Assembly (NCBI GenBank): GCA_027483005.1
Contig: JAIXVN010000150.1
Coordinates: 1-7,008 of the forward strand
Length of the DNA stretch: 7,008 nucleotides
Source: Verrucomicrobiaceae bacterium
GTDB lineage: Bacteria > Verrucomicrobiota > Verrucomicrobiia > Verrucomicrobiales > Akkermansiaceae
Reading direction: 5' to 3'
This document shows, in pieces, positions 1-6,552 of the stretch. Every line of letters begins with the position of its first letter. Position 1 is the first letter of the stretch. The notes below the pieces were generated by a model, which did no database searches, was not told the DNA's origin, and saw nothing but the letters and a program-made list of their open reading frames with translations. The position numbers and the translations under genes were made by a program.

Positions 1-480
1 AACTCCGAATCCATTCTGATGGGTGAAGGCTGGTGCGCGGCCACTTCGTCGCAGATCGCCAGTGGCCATCCGGAGAAGGTGTTGGTGGCAAGCGGTGATC
101 TTCTGGTCGAACGGCGTTCCGAACTCGTCTCCCTCACCGCCGCGCTGCTCCATGCCTGCCGACTCTGCCAATCGCTTTCGTTCCGTGACGAAATGATCCG
201 CATCCTCGCCTCCGAGCATTACACCGGGGCCTCAGAGGCGGCCCTGAGAAACAGCCTTGGACCGGTCTTCAATACCGGCGTCGGGACGCAGGACGCCTCG
301 TCCTTCCACCTCTTCCATGGCAGCGACCTCAATCCACCGACGCCCGACAAGGCCTCATGGTTCCTGGCCGGTATGCGCGCCGCCGATCTGCTTCCCGACA
401 GCACCGCCGGGTCCTCGCTGACCCGGATCTACCGTCACGACCTGTTCCGCGCCGCCAGCGAGTTGCTGCTGCCGGCGTGA
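1..480 (+). CDS. NrtA/CmpA-type ABC transporter substrate-binding protein, C-terminal part
   Basis: The reading frame is open from base 1 and ends with TGA at 478-480, so the N-terminal two thirds lie outside the window and an in-frame ATG at 19 is internal. The translation follows the C-terminal pattern of the nitrate/bicarbonate/taurine-type periplasmic binding proteins (NrtA/CmpA, SsuA-like fold): a GEGW segment, then SGHPEKVLVAS, a helix LTAALLHACRLCQ, an ILASEHYTG segment (family style 'LLARPEYLG'), FHLFHGSDLN, and a final PDKASWFLAGMRAADLLP. In this family the protein captures an oxyanion or small organic anion in the periplasm and delivers it to an ABC permease. The ligand cannot be read from this fragment because most ligand residues lie upstream. 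No permease or ATPase gene follows; the next gene converges on it, so any partners would be upstream. Family assignment is fairly sure, nitrate specificity is not. Confidence 0.7.
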   Translation, partial: NSESILMGEGWCAATSSQIASGHPEKVLVASGDLLVERRSELVSLTAALLHACRLCQSLSFRDEMIRILASEHYTGASEAALRNSLGPVFNTGVGTQDASSFHLFHGSDLNPPTPDKASWFLAGMRAADLLPDSTAGSSLTRIYRHDLFRAASELLLPA

Positions 481-494
481 CATCCAACAGACTT

Positions 495-1991
495 TCATCC
501 GGCCCCTTCACCATGCCATGACCAGCCTGGGTGACGGACGAAGTAGAGCGATTCCTTCACCGTCAAGGCGGTCTTTGCCTGGAGGATCTTGGCCTGCCTC
601 CGTGCCTCCCAGATGGCCTTTTCCTGGGGTGTGACAGGGTGCCGCTTGCGATAAGGGACCTTGTTGCCAACCAGCATCACGAAGTAACCCTCGATTCCAA
701 AGTCGCTCTGACTCCGCGGCATGCGGTAGCGGCAGAAGCCGGTGGGACCGTTCTCCTCATAAAAATCCAGCAGTCCGCCGATCCCTGACAGGTCGGTGTC
801 CTCACGGCAGTGCCGCCAGAAGGGCGTGTCGAGCGCGGTGTTGACCTTGTAGTGAAGCCCGAGGAAGTCGCGGATGTCATGCCAGGTGTCCTTGACCAGA
901 TCATTGTAGAGATCCCGCATCGAGGGCGTCGGCTCGAGCTCGTTGTGAAGCAGGAAATCGACAAGCGTCTGGCAGTGCGAGCAGACGATCATCAGCGCGG
1001 TGGCCTCGAGCGGCTCGACGAATCCGCCGGCATTCCCGACGGCCACCACGTTATCGACCCACAAGCGCTGATAACAACCGCTGCGGAACTTCACGATGCG
1101 TGGCGACTCCGGGGCCTTCGGATTCTTCCGCAGAAACTCCGCAGCCGCCTCGTCATCGGAGATCGCCTGGGAGCTGAAGACATAGCCACGGTTGACGTGG
1201 TGTTCGTGCTCGATCTGCCAGCACCAGCCGGCGTCCATCTGCTCGGCGGTGGTGTAAGGCAAAATGGGCTCTTCGGTCCGCTCCCAGCCGCCGACGACCG
1301 CCCGGTCACAGAAAAGGGTGCTGCCAAAGCTTTCAAACGGCTCGTCCATCGTGCGCCCTAACAGCTCGCTTCGGAAGCCGCTGGCATCGACGTAGAAGTC
1401 CGCCTCCAGTTTCCGGCCATCCTCCAGATGGACTGCCGTGACTCCCTGCGCTCCGCGATCGGCCCCGATGACCCTGCCATCGATGAACTCGATCCCCGAC
1501 TCGCGGGCGATGATTTCCAGCATCTCGACGAACTTCTTGTTCTCGATGTGGAAGGCATGCCACGGCTGGATGTCCGGGGCGCCATTGGGCTGGCGGTGAA
1601 ACGCCTTGTCAGCCCGCATCAAAGCCCCCGGTGCATCGAGGCAGGAAAACTCGTCATCGCAGTAGAAGCCGTTTGGCATCGGCAGGTCCGACCACTTGGC
1701 ATCGAGCTGAGGCGCGAAGGTGTAGTCGAAGCGACCTCGCTCACCCCAGAGGAAGCGGATGCCCAGTTTCCACGTGGGCTCCGCGAGTTCATAGAATCTG
1801 CGACGGGAGATGCCCAGGTGGTCGAAAAGATGAACGGGAAAATTCGGAGTGGTCCCCTCACCTACCCCGATCACGCCGATGTCAGGGCTGCGGACAATCC
1901 GCACGTTGAGTTGGGGGATCTTCCGTTTCAGGGAAAGGGCGGCGATGAGTCCGGCGCTGCCGGATCCAAGCACGAGGATGTTCTGGATCAT
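495..1991 (-). CDS. FAD-dependent halogenase of the tryptophan halogenase family (PF04820-like)
   Basis: A complete 498-residue protein, close to the ~500-540 residues usual for the family. Established members (PrnA, RebH) use FADH2 from a separate reductase and O2 to form HOCl, which a conserved Lys directs onto an electron-rich aromatic ring. Visible features: Rossmann dinucleotide motif GSGSAG (residues 9-14), VGEGTTPNF (43-51), the Lys in PTWKLGIRF (Lys75, matching PrnA Lys79), DASGFRSELLG (202-212) for FAD binding, GWCWQIEHEH (255-264) at the WxWxIP position with Glu instead of Pro, and GNAGGFVEPLEATAL (319-333), where Glu329 is the likely counterpart of catalytic PrnA Glu346. ATG at 1989-1991 begins directly before the FAD strand, so it is the natural start; no clear Shine-Dalgarno precedes it. 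It converges on the transporter gene (14-base gap) and has no flavin reductase neighbour. Halogenase family membership is strong; substrate (free Trp, indole or other phenol/pyrrole) and even activity are open. Confidence 0.9.
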   Translation of the reverse strand: MIQNILVLGSGSAGLIAALSLKRKIPQLNVRIVRSPDIGVIGVGEGTTPNFPVHLFDHLGISRRRFYELAEPTWKLGIRFLWGERGRFDYTFAPQLDAKWSDLPMPNGFYCDDEFSCLDAPGALMRADKAFHRQPNGAPDIQPWHAFHIENKKFVEMLEIIARESGIEFIDGRVIGADRGAQGVTAVHLEDGRKLEADFYVDASGFRSELLGRTMDEPFESFGSTLFCDRAVVGGWERTEEPILPYTTAEQMDAGWCWQIEHEHHVNRGYVFSSQAISDDEAAAEFLRKNPKAPESPRIVKFRSGCYQRLWVDNVVAVGNAGGFVEPLEATALMIVCSHCQTLVDFLLHNELEPTPSMRDLYNDLVKDTWHDIRDFLGLHYKVNTALDTPFWRHCREDTDLSGIGGLLDFYEENGPTGFCRYRMPRSQSDFGIEGYFVMLVGNKVPYRKRHPVTPQEKAIWEARRQAKILQAKTALTVKESLYFVRHPGWSWHGEGAG

Positions 1992-2001
1992 GGGTTGGGT
2001 T

Positions 2002-2037
2002 TATGGGAAATCTAAGCGCTTCAGCTTGGATTGCGAA
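2002..2037 (-). promoter_or_regulatory. Weak candidate promoter for the halogenase gene
   Basis: On the - strand a TTCGCA element (2032-2037) lies 17 bases before TAGATT (2009-2014), each matching four of six bases of the sigma70 -35 and -10 consensus. Transcription would begin near 2002, leaving a leader of only about ten bases before the ATG at 1991, in keeping with the missing Shine-Dalgarno. Matches this weak occur by chance, so this is only a candidate. Confidence 0.2.
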
Positions 2038-2068
2038 ATGCACCTTGACCAGTAAAGGAAGCGAACGA

Positions 2069-2106
2069 TCCAACAAAAATCAAGGGGTCCGACTCCAACA
2101 AAAATC
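2069..2106. repeat. 13-base direct repeat beside the terminator
   Basis: TCCAACAAAAATC occurs at 2069-2081 and again at 2094-2106, 25 bases apart. The right copy supplies the U-tract of the terminator on the - strand; the left copy has no hairpin beside it. It may be a leftover of a local duplication. Confidence 0.5.
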
Positions 2107-2133
2107 CCCGACCGCAGCATGCGGCCGGGGATT
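2097..2133 (-). terminator. Intrinsic terminator of the beta-solenoid gene
   Basis: AATCCCCG (2103-2110) pairs with CGGGGATT (2126-2133); after one A-C mismatch (2111/2125) CCGCA (2112-2116) pairs with TGCGG (2120-2124), leaving a 3-base GCA loop. On the - strand the hairpin runs into TTTTTGTT (2104 down to 2097), the U-tract of a Rho-independent terminator. It starts 24 bases beyond the stop codon of the solenoid gene and lies ahead of the halogenase start, so it separates the two - strand units. Confidence 0.85.
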
Positions 2134-2156
2134 GCGGGAATCAATCGGGGATCGGA

Positions 2157-4562
2157 TCAGGGTCCCACCTTGACGCGAAGGAAGCCCTTGCCGGCCAGCC
2201 CGTTCGAGCCATCCAAACTGAAGGTCCGATAGGTGTAGCCGCTCGGTGCCGATGGCAGTCCGGTGGTCACAGGATCGACCGGAGTCACCCCGATGGTGAA
2301 GGTGGCCAGATCCTGGCTGCCCTGCACGGTGTAAACGGCCCCATCCTGGGTGGCGGTCGGCGACGGACTGCCGGCGAAGGCAGGTGTGCCATCTCTAACA
2401 GCGACGGTCAGCAGTAACTCCGGAGTGGAGTCGGTATCGACGCTGCCGTCCGCCTCAACATGGTAGATCTTCGCGTTGTCGCTTCCGCTCGCGGGATTTC
2501 CTCCGAGGGCGAACTCGATCTGGTTATTCTGGCCGTCGCCATCCGGATCAGCGGACGGCCCGACGATCAGCGGGTCGGTCACACCGGTGTAGAAGGCATC
2601 GATCCAGGTGGCAAAGGCTGAGACCGCCACACCCACCTGGATTTTTCCAACGCCGGTGATGGCACCGCTGGAGTTCGTGGAGTCGTAGAGACCATCGGGT
2701 TGCGAGACACCATCGATCACTAGGGCCCCCACGGTATCAGTGCCTGTGTTCGGAAGATTGAGCACCGCAGCGGAGCCACCGGTGAGACCAATGGTCAGCG
2801 TCGAGGCATCTGCAAGGCTCGGAGCGGTGAGACTCAGGGTGCCATCCTCGACCGTGGTGTTTCCGCTGTAGGTGTTGGAACCGGAAAGCGAGAGGGTTCC
2901 GGTTCCCTTCTTGGTCAGCCCACCGCCTCCGCCACCGTCCACCAGCGGGAGTGCGGTTCCAATGTCGTTGCCGTTGCTGTCGATGATGGCGCCTCCGGAC
3001 TTCACGCTGACCGTATCGACCAAGCCGATGAAGTCGGCGACGGCGCCTGTTCCCGCTTTCAGGACACCGCCGTTGAAGTTGAGTGTTCCGTTTCCGACTC
3101 CTCCGAAGCCCTGATAGATGCGTCGACAGGTGAAGGTGCCGCCGTTGAGGTTGAGCGTTCCATTGCCTCCCGCCACATCGGAAAGATGCACCGCGTTTCC
3201 GAGTGAGATGACATTTGCCGTTCCAGAGACGTTCATCGTGCCATTGCCTTCGCGCGAGATGAACAGGATCTGTCCCGCAGCGCTCTGGTTCAGGGTGCCG
3301 GCGCTGATGTTGTAAACTCCGGTCGAGCCGCCGTTGTTGCCGATGTAAAGCGGGCTGTTAGGAAGGTTGAAGGTTCCCCCTGTCTGGTTGAACACCCCGC
3401 TGGTTCCACCATTCTTGCCAACGAAGGCGGTGCCGTTGGAAGTGATGGTTCCGGAGTCCTGGAGGTTCACGGTGCCGCTTGAGGTATCGACATCGCCGAC
3501 GTTGAAGTCGTTGTTGCCGACATAGGTGCCGTTGTTCTTCACGGTCAGCGTTCCCTGTCCGTTGCTGCTGTTGCCAATCGCCATCCAGCCACCGGTCTTG
3601 TTGAGGGTGCCGCTGTCCTGAATGGTGAGGTTGCCGACCGAATTCAGGCCCATGCCGATGCGGAACTGGGCTGCTGAGTTGTAGGTCGATGTGCCTCCAA
3701 TGACCATGTTGGTGGTGGTGCCCCGGCTTTCCGCAAGGTTGGTCTGGCCGCCGTTGTCCCAGGTCGTGTTGGTCAGGGTCACGGTCTGCTCACTGAGATT
3801 TCCCGCGAGTTCCGCGTCATATCCGGTGCTGAAGTTGTTTGTGACGATGGTCGATCCCGTGGCGGTGAGGGTGGAGATCGTGCCAGTACTACCGTTTCCG
3901 CGACCAAGCGCGATCCAGCTGCCGGTGGTCAGGGTGGCGTTGTTCACCACCAGGTGGGCAGGGACATCTGGCAGGGACCCGATGAAGAGCTCCCCTGCGA
4001 CGGAGTTCGTCTGGGTGCCGGAGCCGTTCAAGGTGACGGTGCCGCCATTGATGGTGAGTCCCTTGTCAGGAAGGTCGACCGGCGTCTGCACGGTGCCCGC
4101 TCCAGTGCCGAGGATGTTGGCACCCGTGTAGGAAAGCGTGAGGTTGCCGTTGCCCGTCTTGGTCAGCTCGCTGGCTCCCGTCGTGGTGACCTGGCCGCTG
4201 AAGGTGATGTCCGAGTCGGTGTAGATGACGGTGGTGGCCCCGGTGATCGTGAATCCACGGTCGCTGGTGGCATTCGCGCCGGTGTAGTTCAACGTGACAT
4301 TTTTCAACAGCAGGTTGGAGGCACTGGCCGAGGCTGCGCCAATCGAGCTGGCGGTTCCGGCATTCGCGATCGAGTTGATGTTCACCGTGCCGCTCTGGAG
4401 GTCTGTGACGCCGGTGTAGTCATTCGCGGTTCCGAGGGTTAGCGCCGCGGAGCCGGTCTTTGTGAGTCCATCGCTTCCGCTGATCTTGCCGGTTCCGGTG
4501 ATCGCGTAATCGACCGAGAAGTTGTTGAAGACCGTACCGCCGGGAGTGACGGTGGAATTCAG
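2157..4562 (-). CDS. Beta-solenoid surface protein, C-terminal part (frameshifted from the upstream ORF)
   Basis: This is the continuation of the 4559-6502 ORF in another frame, about 800 residues to the TGA at 2157-2159. The frame is open from 4661, but the first usual start, GTG at 4385, falls inside a repeat (SGTVNIN) and has no ribosome site, so the part probably has no start of its own. Numbered from that GTG: autotransporter-associated strand repeats before residue 1 (4377-4469), at 72-121 (ELTKTGNGNLTLSYTG) and at 489-520 (GLTKKGTGTLSLSGSNTYSG); between them about a dozen solenoid turns of 20-27 residues with IGxxxGSxGxxxxxxGTL pattern (130-445). The last ~150 residues form a module beginning FATWIDAFYTG, with a DPDGDG calcium-type loop at 613-618, and ending GFLRVKVGP. 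No 12-strand autotransporter barrel, PEP-CTERM motif, LPxTG or C-terminal membrane helix is visible. Probable role: exported structural or adhesive surface protein. A strong terminator follows. Confidence 0.8.
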   Translation of the reverse strand: MNSTVTPGGTVFNNFSVDYAITGTGKISGSDGLTKTGSAALTLGTANDYTGVTDLQSGTVNINSIANAGTASSIGAASASASNLLLKNVTLNYTGANATSDRGFTITGATTVIYTDSDITFSGQVTTTGASELTKTGNGNLTLSYTGANILGTGAGTVQTPVDLPDKGLTINGGTVTLNGSGTQTNSVAGELFIGSLPDVPAHLVVNNATLTTGSWIALGRGNGSTGTISTLTATGSTIVTNNFSTGYDAELAGNLSEQTVTLTNTTWDNGGQTNLAESRGTTTNMVIGGTSTYNSAAQFRIGMGLNSVGNLTIQDSGTLNKTGGWMAIGNSSNGQGTLTVKNNGTYVGNNDFNVGDVDTSSGTVNLQDSGTITSNGTAFVGKNGGTSGVFNQTGGTFNLPNSPLYIGNNGGSTGVYNISAGTLNQSAAGQILFISREGNGTMNVSGTANVISLGNAVHLSDVAGGNGTLNLNGGTFTCRRIYQGFGGVGNGTLNFNGGVLKAGTGAVADFIGLVDTVSVKSGGAIIDSNGNDIGTALPLVDGGGGGGLTKKGTGTLSLSGSNTYSGNTTVEDGTLSLTAPSLADASTLTIGLTGGSAAVLNLPNTGTDTVGALVIDGVSQPDGLYDSTNSSGAITGVGKIQVGVAVSAFATWIDAFYTGVTDPLIVGPSADPDGDGQNNQIEFALGGNPASGSDNAKIYHVEADGSVDTDSTPELLLTVAVRDGTPAFAGSPSPTATQDGAVYTVQGSQDLATFTIGVTPVDPVTTGLPSAPSGYTYRTFSLDGSNGLAGKGFLRVKVGP
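2160..2621 (-). other. C-terminal module with DPDGDG loop
   Basis: This is the last ~154 residues of the solenoid protein. It begins FATWIDAFYTGVTDPL, carries DPDGDGQNNQIEFALGGNP (codons 2549 downward; Asp at alternating positions as in EF-hand-like or thrombospondin-type-3 calcium loops), then a strand-rich stretch with YTVQGSQDLATF, and ends GFLRVKVGP. From memory, the same ending is common on large exported Verrucomicrobiota proteins; its role, perhaps in sorting or anchoring, is inference. Confidence 0.6.
2826..2921 (-). repeat. Autotransporter-associated beta-strand repeat (PATR-type), copy in module B
   Basis: Encodes GLTKKGTGTLSLSGSNTYSG followed by NTTVEDGTLSLT, the most canonical copy in the gene. 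It comes directly after a run of six glycines (residues 484-489 from the GTG at 4385), a likely flexible joint. Confidence 0.85.
3051..3998 (-). repeat. Solenoid turn repeats, module B (coding)
   Basis: This is the second block of solenoid turns, e.g. WMAIGNSSNGQGTLTVKNNG, AFVGKNGGTSGVFNQTGG and LYIGNNGGSTGVYNISAGTL, with the same pattern as module A but more variation in turn length. As in module A, it is followed by an FIxxVDTxSxxxGG linker and a strand repeat. Confidence 0.7.
4377..4469 (-). repeat. Autotransporter-associated beta-strand repeat just after the frameshift
   Basis: Encodes GLTKTGSAALTLGTANDYTG followed by VTDLQSGTVNIN, in the frame of the C-terminal part. Its placement ~30 residues after the frameshift shows that the coding frame resumes at once and well upstream of the first GTG (4385). 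Confidence 0.8.
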
Positions 4563-4574
4563 CAGCGGCTGGTG
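4559..4574 (-). other. Frameshift site splitting the beta-solenoid gene
   Basis: Reading from 6502, the frame is convincing up to LFNDAASGPGGT and then stops at TGA (4559-4561) after Ser-Arg-Cys. The frame one base back continues at once with LNSTVTPGGTVFNN and a strand repeat, the expected next part of the same module. One missing base near 4564/4565 explains it: adding one (for example G) would give TSRVLNSTVTPG. A small inverted repeat, GCGGC-TGGT-GCCGC (4565-4578), sits exactly here. No X-XXY-YYZ slippery heptamer is present, so mutation or sequencing error is likelier than programmed frameshifting. Confidence 0.75.
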
Positions 4575-6502
4575 CCGCCGGGGCCACTCGCCGCATCGTT
4601 GAACAGAACTGGATTGCCATTGGTGAAGGCCTCTGAGTTCGAGCTGACGATATCCACCCAGTTAAGGGTCGAGGTGTTCCAGATGTTATCAACCGTGCCG
4701 TCCCAGTAGGGAAGCGCGAGGCTGGTGACCACCAGCGAGACCGTCGCGCCATCGTCCACCAGCGTCGCGGTCATGCCGCTTGGAACCGTGCCGAGGGCAA
4801 AGCTGCCCGCGCCTGCCTTCGCCGCGTAGGAGACGAGCGGGATGGTTCCCACATCGGGGAGTTGATCCACGATGTTCACCGTCACGGTGCCGTTGAGGGT
4901 CGCGGTTCCGGTAATGTTGAGCGGCGCATTCAACGTATTTCCACTGAGGTTTCCGAGATTCACCTCAAGGGTGGAGGCTCCGGTGGTTCCGAAGGTCACG
5001 TTGTTGCGGGTCAGGACCGCATCGGCCGTCGATTGGAGGACTCCGAACGTGGCACCGTCGGCAACGGTGACGTCCCCCGTGCTGGTGGCGTTGGTCCCAA
5101 TGACGAGCTTGCCGGCATTCACCGCGCTGGTGCCGGTGTAAGTGCTGGCGCCGGTCAGGGTCAGTGAACCAGCGCCGGTCTTGGTCACTCCACCGGTTCC
5201 GGAGAATGACTGGGCGGAGGCGATGGCGAATCCGTTGCTGTCGATCTTCAATCCACCCGCTTGGATCGAGGCGGTATCGACCGCATTGATGAAGCTGGCT
5301 TGGGCAGCCTTGGCCACGATCTGGGTGCCGTTGAAATCGACCTCATCGGTTCCATTGCCGCCGATGATCTGGTTGACGCGGAGCGTCCCGCCGTCGAGAT
5401 GGAGGGTGCCGTTGGAGCCGCCGTTTCTTCCCACCTGAACGATCGTTCCTCGCAGTTCGCCGCTTCCGCTGAGGTTGTAAACTCCGGTGTTGCCCTCAGC
5501 GATCCAGGTGTCTCCCCCCTGAACATCCACGAGTCCCGCGCTCTGGTTCATCGTGGCCGGGCCGCTGGCTCCGACGATGAATGAGGATCCGGCGTTGAGC
5601 TTGTTCCAGGTGCCACCGGTCATGTTGACGACGGACGAGGCCGAGCCGCCGCGACCAATCGCCACCCAACTGCTGCTGTTGATCGTGCCACCACTGAGGT
5701 TGAGGGTGCCGTTGGAACCTCCGTTGTTGGCCACCCAGGTCTCGTTGTTGCTGTTGATCGTGCCGCCGCTCACGTTCGCGACTCCGGTGGCTCCGTTGGC
5801 TCCGATGATGAAGTGGTTGCCGCCGGCCTTGTTCAGGGTGCCGCCGGACATGTTGAGGGTGCCGGTGCTGCCGGTGCCGTTCCCTATCTCAAACCAACCA
5901 CCGGCGTTGATGGTGCCGCCGTCCAGGTTGAGGATGCCGGTGCTGTTGTCAGTAGCGATCTCGAAGTCACCGGGAACGTTGAGGCTTCCCGTGGTGTTGA
6001 CATTGACTCGGCCCTGGCTGCCGGAGCCGCCGAATCCACCAATGTAGAGGCGTCCGCCGACATTCATCGTGCCGGAGCCCTGGCCGAAACCGGTGAAGGT
6101 CCCACCACTGGTAGAAGTGTCTGCAAGGTTGAAGGTGCCTGATCCTCCATTTTGTCCCACAAACATCCAGTTGCCGCCACCCGTGCCTGCGGTGCCCGCA
6201 GTTTGGTCAAGGCGAGCGGTCGAGCCGCCAGCGTTCGCGACAAAAATGTCCACCGGCGTGGCCGATGGGTTCGCGGAGATCACCGCGACATTTGGCACGC
6301 TGGTGTTGATGGTTGCATTTCCTCCGACCGGAACTCCCGCTGTCCAGTTGGCGGCGTTGTTCCAATCGGAACTCGTGGCTCCGGTCCAGGTGCTGGCAGC
6401 ACCAAGGCTCGCAGAGGAACTGGCACAGAATGTAATGGCGGATACGACGGAGGCTCCGAAGTTCATCCGACGGAACTTCGAACGGTTGCTTTTGGGTTTC
6501 AT
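4559..6502 (-). CDS. Beta-solenoid surface protein, N-terminal part (ends at a frameshift)
   Basis: 647 codons from ATG 6500-6502. I prefer this start to in-frame ATGs at 6571 and 6562 because it directly gives a signal peptide: Lys/Arg-rich MKPKSNRSKFRR, a hydrophobic run (FGASVVSAITF), and SASLGAA at about residues 30-36. The extra 23 upstream residues are polar and overlap two hairpins. Then come WTGATSSDWNNAANW (39-53), about eleven solenoid turns at 110-397 (for example GWFEIGNGTGSTGTLNMSGG), a linker FINAVDTASIQAGG, and an autotransporter-associated strand repeat GGVTKTGAGSLTLTGASTYTG (437-457). A second domain opens with YWDGTVDNIWNTSTLNW (599-615) and is cut by the frameshift at residue ~645. 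The low-complexity Gly/Asn/Ser/Thr turns with aligned Ile/Val/Leu suggest a parallel beta-helix exposed outside the cell. With the following part it would form a protein of ~1,450 residues. The function, probably adhesion or cell-surface structure, is not established. Confidence 0.85.
   Translation of the reverse strand: MKPKSNRSKFRRMNFGASVVSAITFCASSSASLGAASTWTGATSSDWNNAANWTAGVPVGGNATINTSVPNVAVISANPSATPVDIFVANAGGSTARLDQTAGTAGTGGGNWMFVGQNGGSGTFNLADTSTSGGTFTGFGQGSGTMNVGGRLYIGGFGGSGSQGRVNVNTTGSLNVPGDFEIATDNSTGILNLDGGTINAGGWFEIGNGTGSTGTLNMSGGTLNKAGGNHFIIGANGATGVANVSGGTINSNNETWVANNGGSNGTLNLSGGTINSSSWVAIGRGGSASSVVNMTGGTWNKLNAGSSFIVGASGPATMNQSAGLVDVQGGDTWIAEGNTGVYNLSGSGELRGTIVQVGRNGGSNGTLHLDGGTLRVNQIIGGNGTDEVDFNGTQIVAKAAQASFINAVDTASIQAGGLKIDSNGFAIASAQSFSGTGGVTKTGAGSLTLTGASTYTGTSAVNAGKLVIGTNATSTGDVTVADGATFGVLQSTADAVLTRNNVTFGTTGASTLEVNLGNLSGNTLNAPLNITGTATLNGTVTVNIVDQLPDVGTIPLVSYAAKAGAGSFALGTVPSGMTATLVDDGATVSLVVTSLALPYWDGTVDNIWNTSTLNWVDIVSSNSEAFTNGNPVLFNDAASGPGGTSRC
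5102..5200 (-). repeat. Autotransporter-associated beta-strand repeat (PATR-type), copy in module A
   Basis: Encodes GGVTKTGAGSLTLTGASTYTG followed by TSAVNAGKLVIG. It fits the known pattern GLTKxGxGxLxLxGxNTYxGxTxVxxGTLxL of the ~32-residue passenger repeat. Related copies in this gene lie at 2826-2921, 4023-4172 (stretched) and 4377-4469. Confidence 0.8.
5312..6175 (-). repeat. Solenoid turn repeats, module A (coding)
   Basis: About eleven degenerate repeats of 66-80 bases encode turns of roughly 22-27 residues. The common pattern is W/F-xxIGxxxGSxGTLNxSGGTxN. Examples are FIIGANGATGVANVSGGTIN, TWVANNGGSNGTLNLSGGTI and VQVGRNGGSNGTLHLDGGTL. On the + strand the repeats show as recurring 'ggttgagggtgccgttgga'-like segments. 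They are protein repeats with diverged DNA, not a recent tandem array. Confidence 0.75.
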
Positions 6503-6523
6503 GGTGGGTTTTTGGAAAGATCC

Positions 6524-6552
6524 GATGCTCCGGGCATCCCCGAGGTTCGGGG
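6524..6552 (-). other. Two adjacent hairpins in the leader of the beta-solenoid gene
   Basis: GATGC (6524-6528) pairs with GCATC (6534-6538), and CCCCGA (6538-6543) pairs with TCGGGG (6547-6552) around a 3-base loop; the two share base 6538. On the - strand they lie 22-50 bases ahead of the ATG at 6502. No U-tract follows, so they are not a terminator. They could affect translation or mRNA stability, or be chance. Confidence 0.35.

Noticed and set aside
478..500. Bidirectional terminator between the convergent transporter and halogenase genes
   Set aside because: The 14-base gap and flanks contain no inverted repeat or U-tract that I can see.
810..1361. + strand ORF of 183 codons opposite the halogenase (also 1428-2015)
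   Set aside because: It lies wholly over a well-supported halogenase gene; its translation is Asp/Arg/Val-rich and resembles no family, as is typical of an antisense frame.
4555..4573. Programmed -1 frameshifting at the break, including slip on the CCCC run at 4580-4583
   Set aside because: No X-XXY-YYZ heptamer is present and the small hairpin lies after the CCCC run but before the stop with poor spacing. A slip at CCCC would insert RRHQPL, unlike the expected module sequence. The GAATTC here (4555-4560) was also considered as a cloning junction, but a single chance site proves nothing.
5400..6100. Regular ~75-base periodicity resembling a tandem or CRISPR-like array
   Set aside because: Repeat units vary in length and sequence with no identical repeat and no unique spacers. 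The periodicity is explained by ~25-residue solenoid turns in an open reading frame.
5553..6142. Long + strand ORFs opposite the solenoid gene (also 3691-4442 and 4862-5584)
   Set aside because: They are antisense shadows caused by GC-rich, repetitive coding sequence. Their translations are Pro/Val/Leu- or Gly/Val-rich, with no recognisable domain, and several overlap each other in different frames.
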